Source of the DNA: Macrolepiota albuminosa
Taxonomy: Eukaryota; Basidiomycota; Agaricomycetes; Agaricales; Agaricaceae
Direction of reading: 5' to 3'
DNA length: 64,000 bases
NCBI GenBank assembly: GCA_027475525.1
Contig: JAMWFC010000116.1
Coordinates: 743,826-807,825 of the forward strand
The notes under the pieces were generated by a model, which saw nothing but the letters and a program-made list of their open reading frames with translations, ran no database searches and was not told the origin of the DNA. This document shows, piece after piece, positions 35,979 through 46,481 of the stretch; the stretch's first letter is position 1; each line of letters begins with the position of its first letter. The position numbers and the translations under genes were made by a program.

Positions 35979-36799
35979 GATGCAAGTACAATGTGAGTAT
36001 TCTTGGAAAAGCAACCAGTTATATACTAAGCTAACAATCCGAACTACAGATCACCGTTTCAATCACACGTGGTTGATGGGAGCCTTTTTTGTCCAACAAT
36101 TAAGACGACTCTTATTCTTTCTGTCCCTTTTCCTCAATTCCTTGGGCGCCAAGCTCTTCAAACCACGCGTCAAGTTCTGAGCTCAGTCGTCCCTGGACAC
36201 CCACATCCGAGCAAACCCTTACAATTGGAGGATATTGAAAAATCGCAGCATCTGATGCGCATATGTAGGCACGACGTGTACCTTCAATTAGCTGGAACAA
36301 TGGGAAATCTTTTTCAGAACGAAATACCCACAGTCTCAAATTGCCGCATGAAAAAATGAGTCAGGTCCGGAGTGGCCTTATATCTTCAGCCCTTGATTAT
36401 CTGCTTCGTAGCTTGTGATCTGGTCATACATGAGAATATTGGTGACTCAAATGGATTCATTGTCTGCTGTAGACATTCGGCAAGGTGGAGTTAATACATC
36501 GGGGCGGATGTTCAAGACCCCGAGGAGCAACCAAGTCCTGAATGACCTGCGTTGTGAGCAGCGTGGCACGTTTTCAGGACCCCATGCCATCCTTGCCCTA
36601 GAAACTTGTTCTTCATGCCGATTCATGTGCAGCTCTTGATGCGTGGTATGTAGGGACATGTACATATTTACGACGACAGCACGATAGAACAATGGGACGG
36701 CATTCCAACAACCTCTGTCAGAACACGGACAGTCAGGTCTGCATCGAAACGATGGCCACATTACCGCACATCGTATATTTGCCCTCTTGCGCGTGATTT
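35979..36799. other. Region between NTPase gene start and right inverted arm
   Basis: It holds the promoter of the NTPase-nuclease gene and perhaps a small minus-strand ORF (36112-36339, about 75 residues, acidic end, no known motif). That ORF could be an upstream exon or a second small gene of the element; the sequence does not decide. Confidence 0.3.
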
Positions 36800-37480
36800 T
36801 ATCCCATACGCTCATCAAATTCGAACGACTGGACCCACGACTATTGGAACCTCGGACTGGCGTACACATCCTACTTCCATTGTTTTTGTCCCTGTTCACG
36901 CCCACAAGCAGTCAGACGTCCGATTGTGGTCAATCCCTGGACCCATCCTTCCGTTGTTTTTGTCCATGTTCATGTCCACAAGCAGTCGAACGTCTGATCT
37001 TGGTCAAGTCTCCGACTGACATACACATCCCTGTTTCTGTTTCCATTATTTTTGTCCCTGTTCACGCCCACAAGCAGTTTAACGTTCTGATTGTGGCCAA
37101 ATCATCAAAATTATCATGCCTCGAACTGCGACCAATGGAGAATCTGACTGGCTGAGTGTACACCATTAATTTTGTCCCTATTCACGCCCACAAGCAGTCG
37201 GACGTTCAACCATCAAGATCAAGATTATCATGCCTCGAACCGCAATCAATGGAACTTGCAACTAATGTACACATTCTACATACATATTTCCATTGTTCTC
37301 ATCCCTGTTCATGCCCAGGAGCATTTAGAGATTCCGATGAGTGGTCCTGTGCCTTGGTTACACTGTAACGTTTGTCCTATGGTTCCACAGAAATCGCGCC
37401 CCTCTTAGCAGGCGGGCTTCCACTTACCATTCGAATCACAGGGCGTTGCAATGACAACTGGCATTCATCCTCACACAACC
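36800..37480. repeat. Right inverted repeat arm
   Basis: Four to five units of about 110-140 bp (TTGTTTTTGTCCCTGTTCAC, GCCCACAAGCAGTC, GACGTTC, ATTATCATGCCTCGAAC) end in the unique outer part CTGGCATTCATCCTCACACAACC. The whole is inverted relative to 31818-32290. The last ten bases also supply the stop codon of the neighbouring gene. Confidence 0.7.
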
Positions 37481-39635
37481 ATTATTCCTTGGCTAGGACC
37501 GATTCTGACACCCTTAGTGCCCAAGCGCAAAAATCTCCTTAGAATGAAGGCACAGATGCCAAGTCCAAAGATGAGGGAGTATTGGGGGAAGGCCTTTGAG
37601 TGATGGACTGATACCTTCGTGGATTTTCCGCGGCGGAGGTCTGTAGTCTGAGGAGTACCATCTCCGGGTCGGGTTATGGAGGTGTCGGGGCCTCGGACTA
37701 AGTCAGCCAAGGGAACACCTAAAGCGATGGGGAGAGATGTAGATAAGGCCCACGCGGCAAGATTGCGAAGACGCTGTACTATGTCGGAAAAATGCTGATG
37801 GCCGGGTCAGACAGAATCAGCCGTGATCATGTTACTTTAGACAGACCCAATTCTCAGGCCAAATCAGACAAGCGTTGGCGCATCAGACAAGATCAGGCGT
37901 CCTTATTATGCCATATCAGCTCTGGTTAGACGCGCGCCTGCCAAGTCAGGCGTAATGGAGAGGGCTTGACAGCCTGATTTGACCTAATCTGGTTTTGAAC
38001 CTGATAAGGTATCTGAGATTTTTCCGACATACGCATGCGTTGGAATTTTCATGGATTTTCAGTGAAGGAACATTTGAAGGATCCAATCCTGTTTCAAGGT
38101 GCTCGACACGTTGCTCGATTAGCTCTAAGCGTCTTCGAAACTCTTCAAGGAGGTGACAAGTCTCCGCAATAGAAGAGGCCAAACGTTGTTCCATGCCCTC
38201 CTGTCGTTGCTGCTCAGCTGCAAGCAAGTCCCTTGCCTCAAGTTCTTCACGTAGCTTCTGAGTATCTTCCGCCATACATTGTTGACTTTGGGAGACCTCG
38301 TACAAGCTCTTCGCTTCCTTCAACCTCTCGTCTTGACCACGTAACTCTGAGTCATCATCTGCACGTGCATCCTCTCGTCTGCGTGATTTTACCGCCTCCG
38401 TTGCGCGACTCTCCCGCTCCTCTTCCTGCACACGCTGCTGCCTCTCCACCTCTCGCATACTTTCGAGCTGTTTCTCCTTCCCATGAGCCGTGTTCACTCC
38501 TTGTTCAGGTGAGAAAAGCTCTCCAACGCGCGCGCCGTACCTGATGGTTTGCATAACTGTAGCTTTGGGATTTCCGCCCTGTACTCAATGAATTATACCC
38601 CACACCCTTGCCAGCACCTTTACGCTCTCGGATGCTTTCACGGGAAGGATCCCTAATCTCTTGCCCATTGCATCTGACACGCTTCATTGTCCGCTCAATG
38701 CCTTCAGATTCGTTTACCCATGCTGTTGCGCCTCCTACGCCTTCGAGCACTAGGAGTTCTTCGACAGTCAGTTCGTCATCGCCTCCATCTGGTTGCGCTC
38801 TATCGACTGGAGGCAGTGGGGTCGGAGGCACATGCTTGATAGTCCCTCCATTGTCCATCTCCCAAGCTGCGGCACCAATCTTCCGCTTTTCGCTCTTAAT
38901 CTTGGCGTTGCGGCGGTCCATGTTTACAAAAATTTGGGGCTGGGTCAATTCGGCATCGTAATCAAGGACAACGCCTAAATCATCCATCGTCATCTCCCCT
39001 GAAGTTTTCTTTGAAGCGAAAGCTGAATTGTCGGGAAAGTTTTCATCGAGAACAGAAGGACGTAGCGAGGGGTATACGGGCGTTGCTGGAAGCGGCCTAC
39101 TATAGTTTGTGGGTTGCGTGGTTTGATCCGTTATTTCGTTTACAGTATTTTGGAAAAGTGTAACCTGGTCGCTATTTCGCGTTGACTCATGCGTAATCAG
39201 GGATTGTGGAAAAGAATTCGGGAACGATGCCTGAGGAAGCAGGAGTGGGCCTGTGACGTACTCTCCCCCTAATTGTGAGGGAAAGGGAAGTGGCCGGTCG
39301 TGATTGTCTCCGTTGTACTGAGGTGGGAATGAGCGATGTTTGTCATGAATGCTGCTTATACTATCGGTGCGATCTCTTCTCAATTGAGTCTTGCCAGGGC
39401 TTGCAGAGCGCTCATAAGAAGCAATCAACCCGTGTACGCGACCATTCGGCCTCAGGCACCGTTTCGTATGTCCACATGTGGATGAGGTAGACGAAATTGA
39501 TGACGAAGACGAGAGATATGCTGAGTCATCCTCGTCCAGGGGAGGTTGGCCAGTAAAAGATGACAAGGAATCTGATTGAGAAAGTCGCATAGCATCGGAA
39601 TTAATAGATGTGTTAGAATTGCGAGTTCGAAGCAT
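37471..39635 (-). CDS. Coiled-coil protein with C-terminal membrane anchor, carrying a MITE
   Basis: Exons 39635-38541, 38476-38033 and 37773-37471 give 613 residues, all in phase 0. The start is the first ATG (MLRTRNSNTSINSD). The first half is Ser/Pro-rich and disordered (SRPLPATPVYPSLRPS). The second exon is a long charged coiled coil (about residues 366-500, from EKQLESMREVERQQ to EQRVEHLETGLD). The last exon ends in a hydrophobic segment (YSLIFGLGICAFILRRFLRL), suggesting a tail-anchored membrane protein. A 248-bp MITE lies in the coding sequence; removing it with one TA leaves an open frame three residues longer. Unless the MITE is spliced out, translation stops soon after 38030. I do not recognise the family. 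Confidence 0.65.
37782..38029. mobile_element. 248-bp MITE with TA target duplication, possible introner
   Basis: It has inverted ends TGTCGGAAAAAT / ATTTTTCCGACA, with TA duplicated outside (37780-37781 and 38030-38031). It lies in the coding strand of the coiled-coil gene. On the minus strand its right junction reads GC/GTATGT, a consensus splice donor formed by TSD plus TIR. An acceptor (GTACAG) lies just past the other end, giving an in-frame intron 38032-37774 of 259 nt. The interior contains CAGACAAGATCAGGCG-like short repeats and no ORF. Confidence 0.85.
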
Positions 39636-39844
39636 GGATTGCTTTAATTTTCGAGAGTGGTCGAGAATCAACGAACGTTGCCAATGGTGGGTTATCCCAT
39701 ATCTTAAAATGGGAATCAATACATTCCGAGGTCTACTTTAGTAGACTGAGGTTTTACTACCTGCTTTGGCGTGCATTTTGTCCTCGAAATTTGTGCCCCT
39801 CACGTGATCTCGGCAATTGCCGTTCTCTTCCTCTACCGGCTATG

Positions 39845-39995
39845 TCGTCGATATTTGCTCCCTTTCGGCTATCTTTACCAGCTATTACTACCATGTCCTC
39901 GATATTTGCTCCCTTTCGGCTATCTTTACCGGCTATTACTACCATGTCCTCGATATTTGCTCCCTTTCAGCTATCTCTACCAGCTATTATGTTCA
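39845..39995. repeat. 51-bp minisatellite, three units
   Basis: Three copies with 51-bp spacing share TCGATATTTGCTCCCTTTC followed by GCTATCT and TACCAGCTATTA. It lies upstream of the coiled-coil gene. Confidence 0.9.
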
Positions 39996-40428
39996 TTCTC
40001 ATGTTGAAAAATCCTTGCGTTTTCTTTATATATAGTTTTCATTGAGCGCGTTATTGTGTGTTTATTTCACCAAGTCGAGGGATTATATATATATACAAAT
40101 ATGTTTTTATTTTTTTATTTTATTTTTGATTGTTTGTTTTGCTATCCTTTATTTTGTTTTATTTTAGTTTGTTTCTTGTTTATGTATTTTTTTATTATGT
40201 ATGTAATTTGTTATGTTTTCTGTCGGATGTCTGAATGTTTCATTATTTCTTTGCTCCAGCAGTCATTTACATCGTCGATAGATGAATCGTTATATTACGA
40301 TAACATAATCTACCTATGCTAGATAGGTAGCTATCGACTTGTCAGCAGGAATGAAACATTATTGAACTAACGAGCTGGTGAACACCAAAAGTGAGGAAGT
40401 ACGAAAGTGAATAAGTATGTACAAGTTG

Positions 40429-40720
40429 GGGTCGCGTCAAAAGAAAATATAAATAAATTCCTGGCTGTTGGTTATGTAAACTGATATTATGTACGTTGCT
40501 GCTCTGTAAGCTGTTGCTCCAGCTATGGTTTATATAAGCCATCGCTCCAGCTGTTGTTTATGTAGGCCAGGTCGTGTCAAAAGAAAATATAAATAAATTC
40601 CTGGCTGTTGGTTATGTAAGCTGATATTATGTATGTTGCTGTTTTGTAAGCTGTTGCTCCAGCTATGGTTTATGTAAGCCGTCGCTCCAGCTGTTGTTTA
40701 TGTAAGCCCTTGCAGTTGTT
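40429..40720. repeat. Minisatellite of GTAAGC-TGTTGCTCCAGC type, left block
   Basis: Units of about 30-36 bp contain TTTATGTAAGC followed by GTTGCTCCAGC. A larger 141-bp duplication is superimposed (GTCAAAAGAAAATATAAATA near 40435 and 40576). The same unit in the same orientation recurs at 46060-46380. Confidence 0.8.
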
Positions 40721-40989
40721 TGTTTGTGATGTTGCAGGCAAATACAGTTTATTTGGTAATATAATGATGTGGTGATACTATAAAAGCGACAAAAAGGAGA
40801 AGGATCGGTGGACAAGGGAGAAACAAAATATGGGTCCAGTGGACTCGTTAGGGAAGGAAGCAGGACGACAATATAGTCAGACCCGAGCAAGTGTCTGTGA
40901 ATCGTAGTCGAAACTATATGCGATTGGCAAAGATCAATGAGACCGTTATTGACAATGTGACAAAGCAAGCAATTAAAGGCTTTTTGATT

Positions 40990-41143
40990 GATGTAATCAT
41001 TGGTTGCCGTTGTCCGATGCGTCTATGTCCATTCTGTTCTGGCCCTTGTCTGAAATGTCTCTCAGCGATGTAATCATTGGTTGCCGTTGTCCGATGCGTC
41101 TATGTCCATTCTGTTCTGGCCCTTGTCTGAAATGTCTCTCAGC
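40990..41143. repeat. 77-bp direct tandem duplication
   Basis: Copies begin at 40990 and 41067 (GATGTAATCATTGGTTGCCG). This is one of the series with exact 77-bp spacing. Confidence 0.9.
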
Positions 41144-41199
41144 TTTCTCTTCAGTTTGTTCTTGGTTCCTTCATTGGATACTACGTTCTGTGGGGTGTT

Positions 41200-42110
41200 T
41201 ATCAGTGTGTTTACTGTGTTGCTTTGTCACTCACTTTCATGAAGCTAGACCGGTGCTCGATAAGAGTCATGGATCTCAATACAAGAAGCATTTTGAGTTT
41301 CCCACCCGTCAGGTTAACAACCTGGAACGATAGCTGGACAGAAATGAGGTCTCCCACTCGGAATCTTTCTGGCTTGTAATGTTCATATCTTAAGTTTCCC
41401 TTCAGTTTTGTTTGTTGCTCTATTGAGTTGTACTTACATTGTCCTGTTCCCTTCATTTACCTTCATCTTTGAAAATTGGACCACGTTGTCTTCGGTAATC
41501 ATGAACCCTTTCTGTGTTATTTTCTCTGTGAGCTTGTACGGGTCTAGTTTCCTGTCCATGGGAATGTGTTGTTCGTTCTTCTCCACATCGCATGTCGGTG
41601 TAAATATCCTGTTTGCAATGTCTAGTGATCTTTCTTGCTGTCCGAGGAACGCGTTATACCAGCATTCGAGACGGCCTTCTGAGAATTCAAGTTCGAAGTG
41701 CTTGTTAATCTCCGTTGCTCCTATCATTGCATTGTCAAAATGTTTTGTTCCTAGGCTGTCCAGCTTCACGTATTGCTTCATGTATTTCAGTCGTCTGTAG
41801 TCGCTGCTTTATGTGATTAGACTCTGTTCTGTTGGATCTCATTGAACGCACCTCATGCGTGTTTCTCTTTTCAGTGGCAGGAGATCCTTTTCGCTTATGG
41901 CTCCGTATACCGTGAAAACCAACTCCTCGTCTGATATATCGCCATCTTCATGGACGTACACTAGTCACCATGAGTGAGGCTTATTTACTTCTTTTGTCTT
42001 AATGGCTTCTGCCCATCTTGGTTCCTGTTATGTCTTGTGTGTTGATAGTCCGACATACGGTGTGCGGTTTGGTTACTTACGTGTGCAATGCTGGTCAACA
42101 TAACGTCGTT
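41200..42110 (-). pseudogene. Unrecognised multi-exon gene, probably degenerate
   Basis: Minus-strand exons can be followed from about 42110: RWAEAIKTKEVNKPHSW, an in-frame TGA at 41965-41967, YVHEDGDISDEELVFTVYG, LLPLKRETRM, then after an intron KQYVKLDSLGTKHFDNA to NVVQFSKMK (41796-41440), then ERFRVGDLISVQLSF and GGKLKMLLVLRSMTLIE (about 41380-41270). I do not recognise a domain. The C-terminal strand-rich part resembles the end of the plus-strand gene at 42989-45666 (a VSV-x-FS stretch, then GG, then a hydrophobic LLFVIVL run). The in-frame stop may be a mutation or mean that the exon model is wrong. Confidence 0.4.
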
Positions 42111-42988
42111 TTCTTCTTCTCCTTTGCGTATGGCTTTCTCAATCGCAGTTTCTTGGTTGCGTAATGAGTCTACTGATGTTGAGATGTCTGTAAACGTTGC
42201 TTACTTGCTGCCTCTGTGTCGTAATCTGCTTCTAAGGTCATTTTTGTTATGATATATCTACTGTAGCTCTGTCAGTATAATACACCTGTCAGACAGTGGC
42301 TAGACGTACATTGTATTGCTGCTGTGTCTTGATATCCTTCTAGTCTGTTGTGCTATCTGTGTATTCTTTATAGTATCAGGAAGTGATCAGTGAGTGCCTC
42401 GACTGTTTTCCTGTGTATGACGTGACGTATCTTGGTTTACCTATCCCATACCCAACTCGTTTCCTTCCTATCGGCTTTGTCTTTTTTGGTATATGCACTT
42501 CGGTTGTTTGGTACCTTCTGTGCCTGTCATCGTGACGCTTCCCGTAGTCTGTCTCCAGTGGTACATTAATTTCTGGCTTTGTTTCTGGCTTCGTTTTATC
42601 ATCCTCAACTGTTCAGGGACAGACCTTATGATGTTCCTCTGTCTCTCTTTCTTTGTCCTCTCATTGGTGAATCTCTAGTGTGTTGCCCTTCTGAGGTTAC
42701 GGCTATTAAGGTACAACGTTACGAGTTGTGGATCTGCAATGCTTGTGTTCTATCTAAAAGGTCCCGCTGTGCCTTCTGTGAATCTTGTCTTACTGAAATT
42801 TTCATTCTACTTAATTTTATTTTGTTCGAAGAAAGGGATACACCGTTCTTTACGTTATACTGTCTTTCCCTCCTTGATGCGACGTGCAGCTTGCTGCTCT
42901 ATATAAGTGTCCTTTGTCCACTCTCCTTGATAATCCCCTCTCCGCCTCCTCTTTTTTCTCTGTGTGTTTTGTGTCACTATACGAACCC

Positions 42989-45666
42989 ATGCCCCCTCGC
43001 AAGATAAAGTCTGAAGAGAATAAGGCTCAGACACTTGTTGACCAACTCAAGACCATGTGTGTTTTATATTGGTGTCTTTGATTTTTTTTTTTTTAAAGAA
43101 AAAAACTTGTTGTCCTCGGTGCAGGAGTGCGGATAGGTTGCAAGCGTGTGTACAGCTCTTTCAGTTCCAGTTGGTCTTGCTAATTTGCTTATTGTAGCAT
43201 ATTTGATAGCGTTTCTGCGGCGACAGCTTCTGGATCTGAAACAGGCGAACCATCTGCTGGGTGAGTACTCTTTTTGTGTTGTAATCTGTAATGCTAATGT
43301 TATTTAGGTCTATTGACGGCGGGTCGCCGTCTAAGCAAAAGGTTTCTGCTTCGTGTTGTAATCTGTAATGCTAATGTTATTTAGGTCTATTGACGGCGGG
43401 TCGCCGTCTAAGCAAAAGGTTTCTGCTTCGCATGATGGATTTGTGTGTTACTTGTTGTATTTGTGACTATCGTTTTACTTAATGTCTTGGTGTCAGTTCT
43501 GTTAGTGTTCCTGCCACGCCGTCGCCCAAGAAAAAGAGGGCTGTGTCTATTCTGTCCGTTGATACACCTGTCATGTTTGTATCTCCGTTTTCCTTGTTAC
43601 TTTGCTTGACTGCTGCTATGTAGTCAGGCTATGGCTGGATTGACTGCTGAAGATGCGACCTTGTCAAGTGGTCGTGCTGTGTACGTGATTTCTGATTTGT
43701 TCGCGTTCATGCACAGTTTGCCTTATGTTTTGCACTCTCAAGGCACTCCCGTACCATGATGGAGAAGGCTTTGTTTACGAGCCAGTCAAGCCCTAAAAGG
43801 TCACGTGCCAGAACTGTGGCCAAGGCTGCTAGTCCGAATTTGGATGACGAATTTGCACCCAAAAAACTTGTTGACTTGTCTGACGATGACGATGATGACT
43901 TGCCTGTTGTGTCAGTGTGGATTGTTTCTTCTGTTATTTGCTTGTGCTCATTTTGTTCTTTTTGCTTTGGTATAGGATTGCTAAGTGGCCCGTACCTAGA
44001 CCGCTTGTTAAGAAGCCTCTTGTTGTCACGGCGAGCGATGATAATATTGACGATTGGGATGTTGCAGACAATAATAGTGACACGCTATCGGACTTTATTG
44101 TCGATGATAGTTCTGCTCCCGATTATGGATTGTCGGAAGATGGCAAGTCTCCTGTGCCTCCCGTTCCCGTTTCATCTGCTTTGGCTGCTCCGCTTTTGAT
44201 TGTCCGCTCAGATGCTGTTGAACCGTATGTTTATTTTATTTTATTTTCTTCCCTTCATCTCTGTACCTTATTTGTTGATGTCTTGCTGCAGCATTGATTC
44301 TTGTCTCAATCCTGCGGAAGAGCTTGCAGTGGATGCGGTCATGCAGCCTTCTATCCAAGAAAAGTTTATGGTGTCGACTTATCAAGGACTGCCGTTCCTT
44401 AAGTGCGGACCAATGTCTACTATTTTGCTTGCATTTACTCAACTTGTCGTCAGGAAACAACTCATAATCCAGCCTTTTGGATATGACAAAATGAACAGTG
44501 ACGGTAAAATCCGTTACGCGCGCATTGGTGTTGTTGCTGAGCATATGAATGAAGACAATTGGACGTGCGTTTTGCTTCTTGTTTTGTATTTTTTTCTGTT
44601 TTTATGTATGACTTTTTCAACAGTTCGTTGTCGTCTTCTCTTTGTGTTTTGCTTCTTGTTTTGTATTTTTTTCTGTTCTTATATATGACTTTTTCAACAG
44701 TTCGTTGTCGTCTTCTCTTTTATTCAATTGTCACGCCTTCTACGTTAACTTGGCCAGGACTGACCCTGTCCAACTCAATGCCCCAAAGCAGCGATTGGCT
44801 CTTCGGGATTTGATGGGTCCCTTCTGTGTCTGTATTACCTCTGGAGTGGTAACTGCCTCGCATTTATTTGACAGTTCTGTTCTTGTTGGGAGTCCGTCTG
44901 ACAAGTATGGTCAGCATCGTATCGAGATTGTTGAATTCCATCAAGAGTCTCTTCGCCAGTTTGCTGTTTTGGGTTGTGTTTTCAACCTCCTGGACGGTGT
45001 TCAAGGTACTATTTCTGGTAATGGTGTGGCATTTGTTACTCGAGGTGAGGGTAAAACCCCTACATACAATGTTGGTGAGTCGTGATTCGTTGTTTTTGTT
45101 GGTTCTGCATTTGATGTGACTTCAGATGGTGGGTACGCGACCCCCAAGTCCAAGAGGCCCTCCGGTATAAAGAGTAACTCAATGTTTACCGAGATGGATG
45201 CTCCTGTGTTCAAATCGGCTGGGGTTGCCAATCTGTATAAGCCGGTCGTTGAGTTTGATCAAAAAGGTTCTTGTTATGCTCGTTTCCAGATGGTGTTCTA
45301 ACATTTTCTCAGTACCTGTGTATGATGGCAGGGTAGAAACCGGTCAACCGTTCCGTTTTACGCCCAGTGACTTTGATTCTCTTCCTTCTTGGCGTCCATA
45401 CGAAAACAACAATGTTGAGGTTCCGGAAAGTTCTGTCGTCAGTGTTGGTTTTAGTGCCAACTGGTATGAGTCCGGTGGTCACAAGTACGTTGGTGTTCGT
45501 TGTGTTTGAATATGTTCTCACGTTTTTCAGGTATCTCACCTTGAACTTGCTGTTTGTCATTGTATTGCATGACCCTACTTACGTGATGCGTCTTGTTGAA
45601 CCTGCTCTTGTGGTGGACTGCGCCGGTGCCACTAAGGGGAAGGCCAAGTCCAAGGGGCGTAAGTAG
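42989..45666 (+). CDS. Unrecognised multi-exon protein with acidic, NLS-rich N-terminal half
   Basis: The ATG at 42989 (MPPRKIKSEENKAQ) opens a gene of many short exons. Clear ones are about 43977-44224, 44292-44564, 44758-45074, from 45126, and to the stop at 45664-45666. The N-terminal half is disordered, with basic patches (SPKKKRAV, SSPKRSRARTV) and an acidic run (DLSDDDDDDLPVV), suggesting a nuclear protein. The middle is a folded region (GPMSTILLAFTQLVVRKQLI, then RYARIGVVAEHM). The end has SSVVSVGFSANWY and LTLNLLFVIVLHDP, then a basic tail (GKAKSKGRK). No catalytic motif is recognised. Two 77-bp duplications (43276, 44570) disturb exons or introns. A 33-nt A run follows the stop by 45 bases. 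Confidence 0.55.
43276..43429. repeat. 77-bp direct tandem duplication in the unrecognised gene
   Basis: Copies begin at 43276 and 43353 (GTGTTGTAATCTGTAATGC) and repeat an intron end plus an exon. Confidence 0.9.
44570..44723. repeat. 77-bp direct tandem duplication with mismatches
   Basis: Copies begin at 44570 and 44647 (TTTTGCTTCTTG) and differ at two bases (TTTTTATGTATG against TTCTTATATATG). The exact 77-bp spacing is kept despite the differences. Confidence 0.85.
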
Positions 45667-45709
45667 TTCCTGCTTTCGCCACTCCTTTGTCCTTGTTGGT
45701 CAACTGTGA

Positions 45710-45710
<1 letters not shown>

Positions 45711-45743
<33 letters not shown>
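45711..45743 (+). repeat. 33-nt A tract
   Basis: A pure A run lies 45 bases downstream of a stop codon. It could be the poly(A) end of a short retroposed sequence or a simple repeat; the neighbouring gene has introns, so that gene is not a retrocopy. Confidence 0.7.
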
Positions 45744-45747
<4 letters not shown>

Positions 45748-46059
45748 ATTCAGCGACCTTCTGCCTGGGAGGCACAGTGCAGATGGGCAGATTGTGACCT
45801 CAGTTGTGACCTTAGCCATCTAGCCATCAGATGTTACTTGTTACTTTTAGCAGTCGTTTTTGTGTTGCGTTGTTTTGATAGTCTCGATATAGACAGACTT
45901 TTTGTTGAGCCGTTGTCTGTTTGACCGTTTGTTCACTGAGTGAATAATCTTTTCTTCGGCAAATCTATGTATAAATGGTTTGTTACCCCACTGGATTGAA
46001 TTGTACTTCCAACGTGCTTTGAATCTTTTGTCATGTTACCTTCGGTTACTGTGTTAATG

Positions 46060-46380
46060 CTTGTTTATGTAAGCTGTTGCTCTAGCAGTGGCTTATGCAA
46101 GCTGTTGCTCCAGCGGTGGTTTATGTAAGTTGTTGCTCTAGCGGTGGTTTATGTAAGCCATTGCTCCAGCAATGGTTTATATAAGCTGTTGCTCTAGCAG
46201 TGGTTTATGTAAGCCATCGCTCCAGCAATGATTTATGTAAGCTATTGCTCTAGTGGTGGTTTATGTAAGCTGTTGCTCGAGCAGTGGTTTATGTAAGCTG
46301 TCGCCCCAACAATGGTTTATATAAGCTGCTACTCTGGACATGGTTTATGTAAGCTATCGCTCCATCGATGGTTTCGAGTT
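46060..46380. repeat. Minisatellite of GTAAGC-TGTTGCTCCAGC type, right block
   Basis: About ten units of 30-31 bp (GTTTATGTAAGCTGTTGCTC, then CAGCAGTG or variants) occur in direct orientation. It is the same family as 40429-40720; together they bracket the two unrecognised genes. Confidence 0.9.
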
Positions 46381-46481
46381 GTGATGTAATATTAGATCAG
46401 GTGACTATAGTGATGGTTGCTTCATATGTAACCTGTTTTGTACTCGTGAATTGATTTCAACGATGAGATTGTCTGTGTACG

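Larger units (their letters stand above)
31818..37480 (-). mobile_element. Candidate transposon: long inverted repeats around an NTPase-nuclease gene
   Basis: Sequence from 31818 rightward (GATTGTGTGAGGATGAAT) returns inverted, ending at 37480. The two arms share CCTGCT, ACAAACGTTACAGTGTAACCAAGG, GAGAACAATGGAAATA, TTCGAGGCATGATAAT and GTGAACNGGGACAAAA in the same order. Each arm also contains tandem units of about 130 bp, roughly two on the left (to about 32290) and four or five on the right (from about 36800). The single large gene inside is intact. No clear target duplication could be fixed. The arrangement fits a DNA transposon with long subterminal-repeat inverted ends, but flanking minisatellites cannot be fully excluded. 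Confidence 0.6.

Noticed and set aside
36112..36339. Upstream Crinkler-type header exon for the NTPase-nuclease gene
   Set aside because: The small ORF shows none of the ubiquitin-like header features I would expect, and the main gene has its own good start at 35978.
41010..41110. Possible CRISPR-like or satellite repeat
   Set aside because: Only two abutting copies exist and the spacing is the common 77 bp; nothing like a spacer array occurs in this eukaryotic sequence.
45711..45743. Processed retrocopy suggested by the A run after the stop codon
   Set aside because: The gene in front of it contains several clear introns, so it is not a retrotransposed mRNA; the tract is left as a simple repeat.
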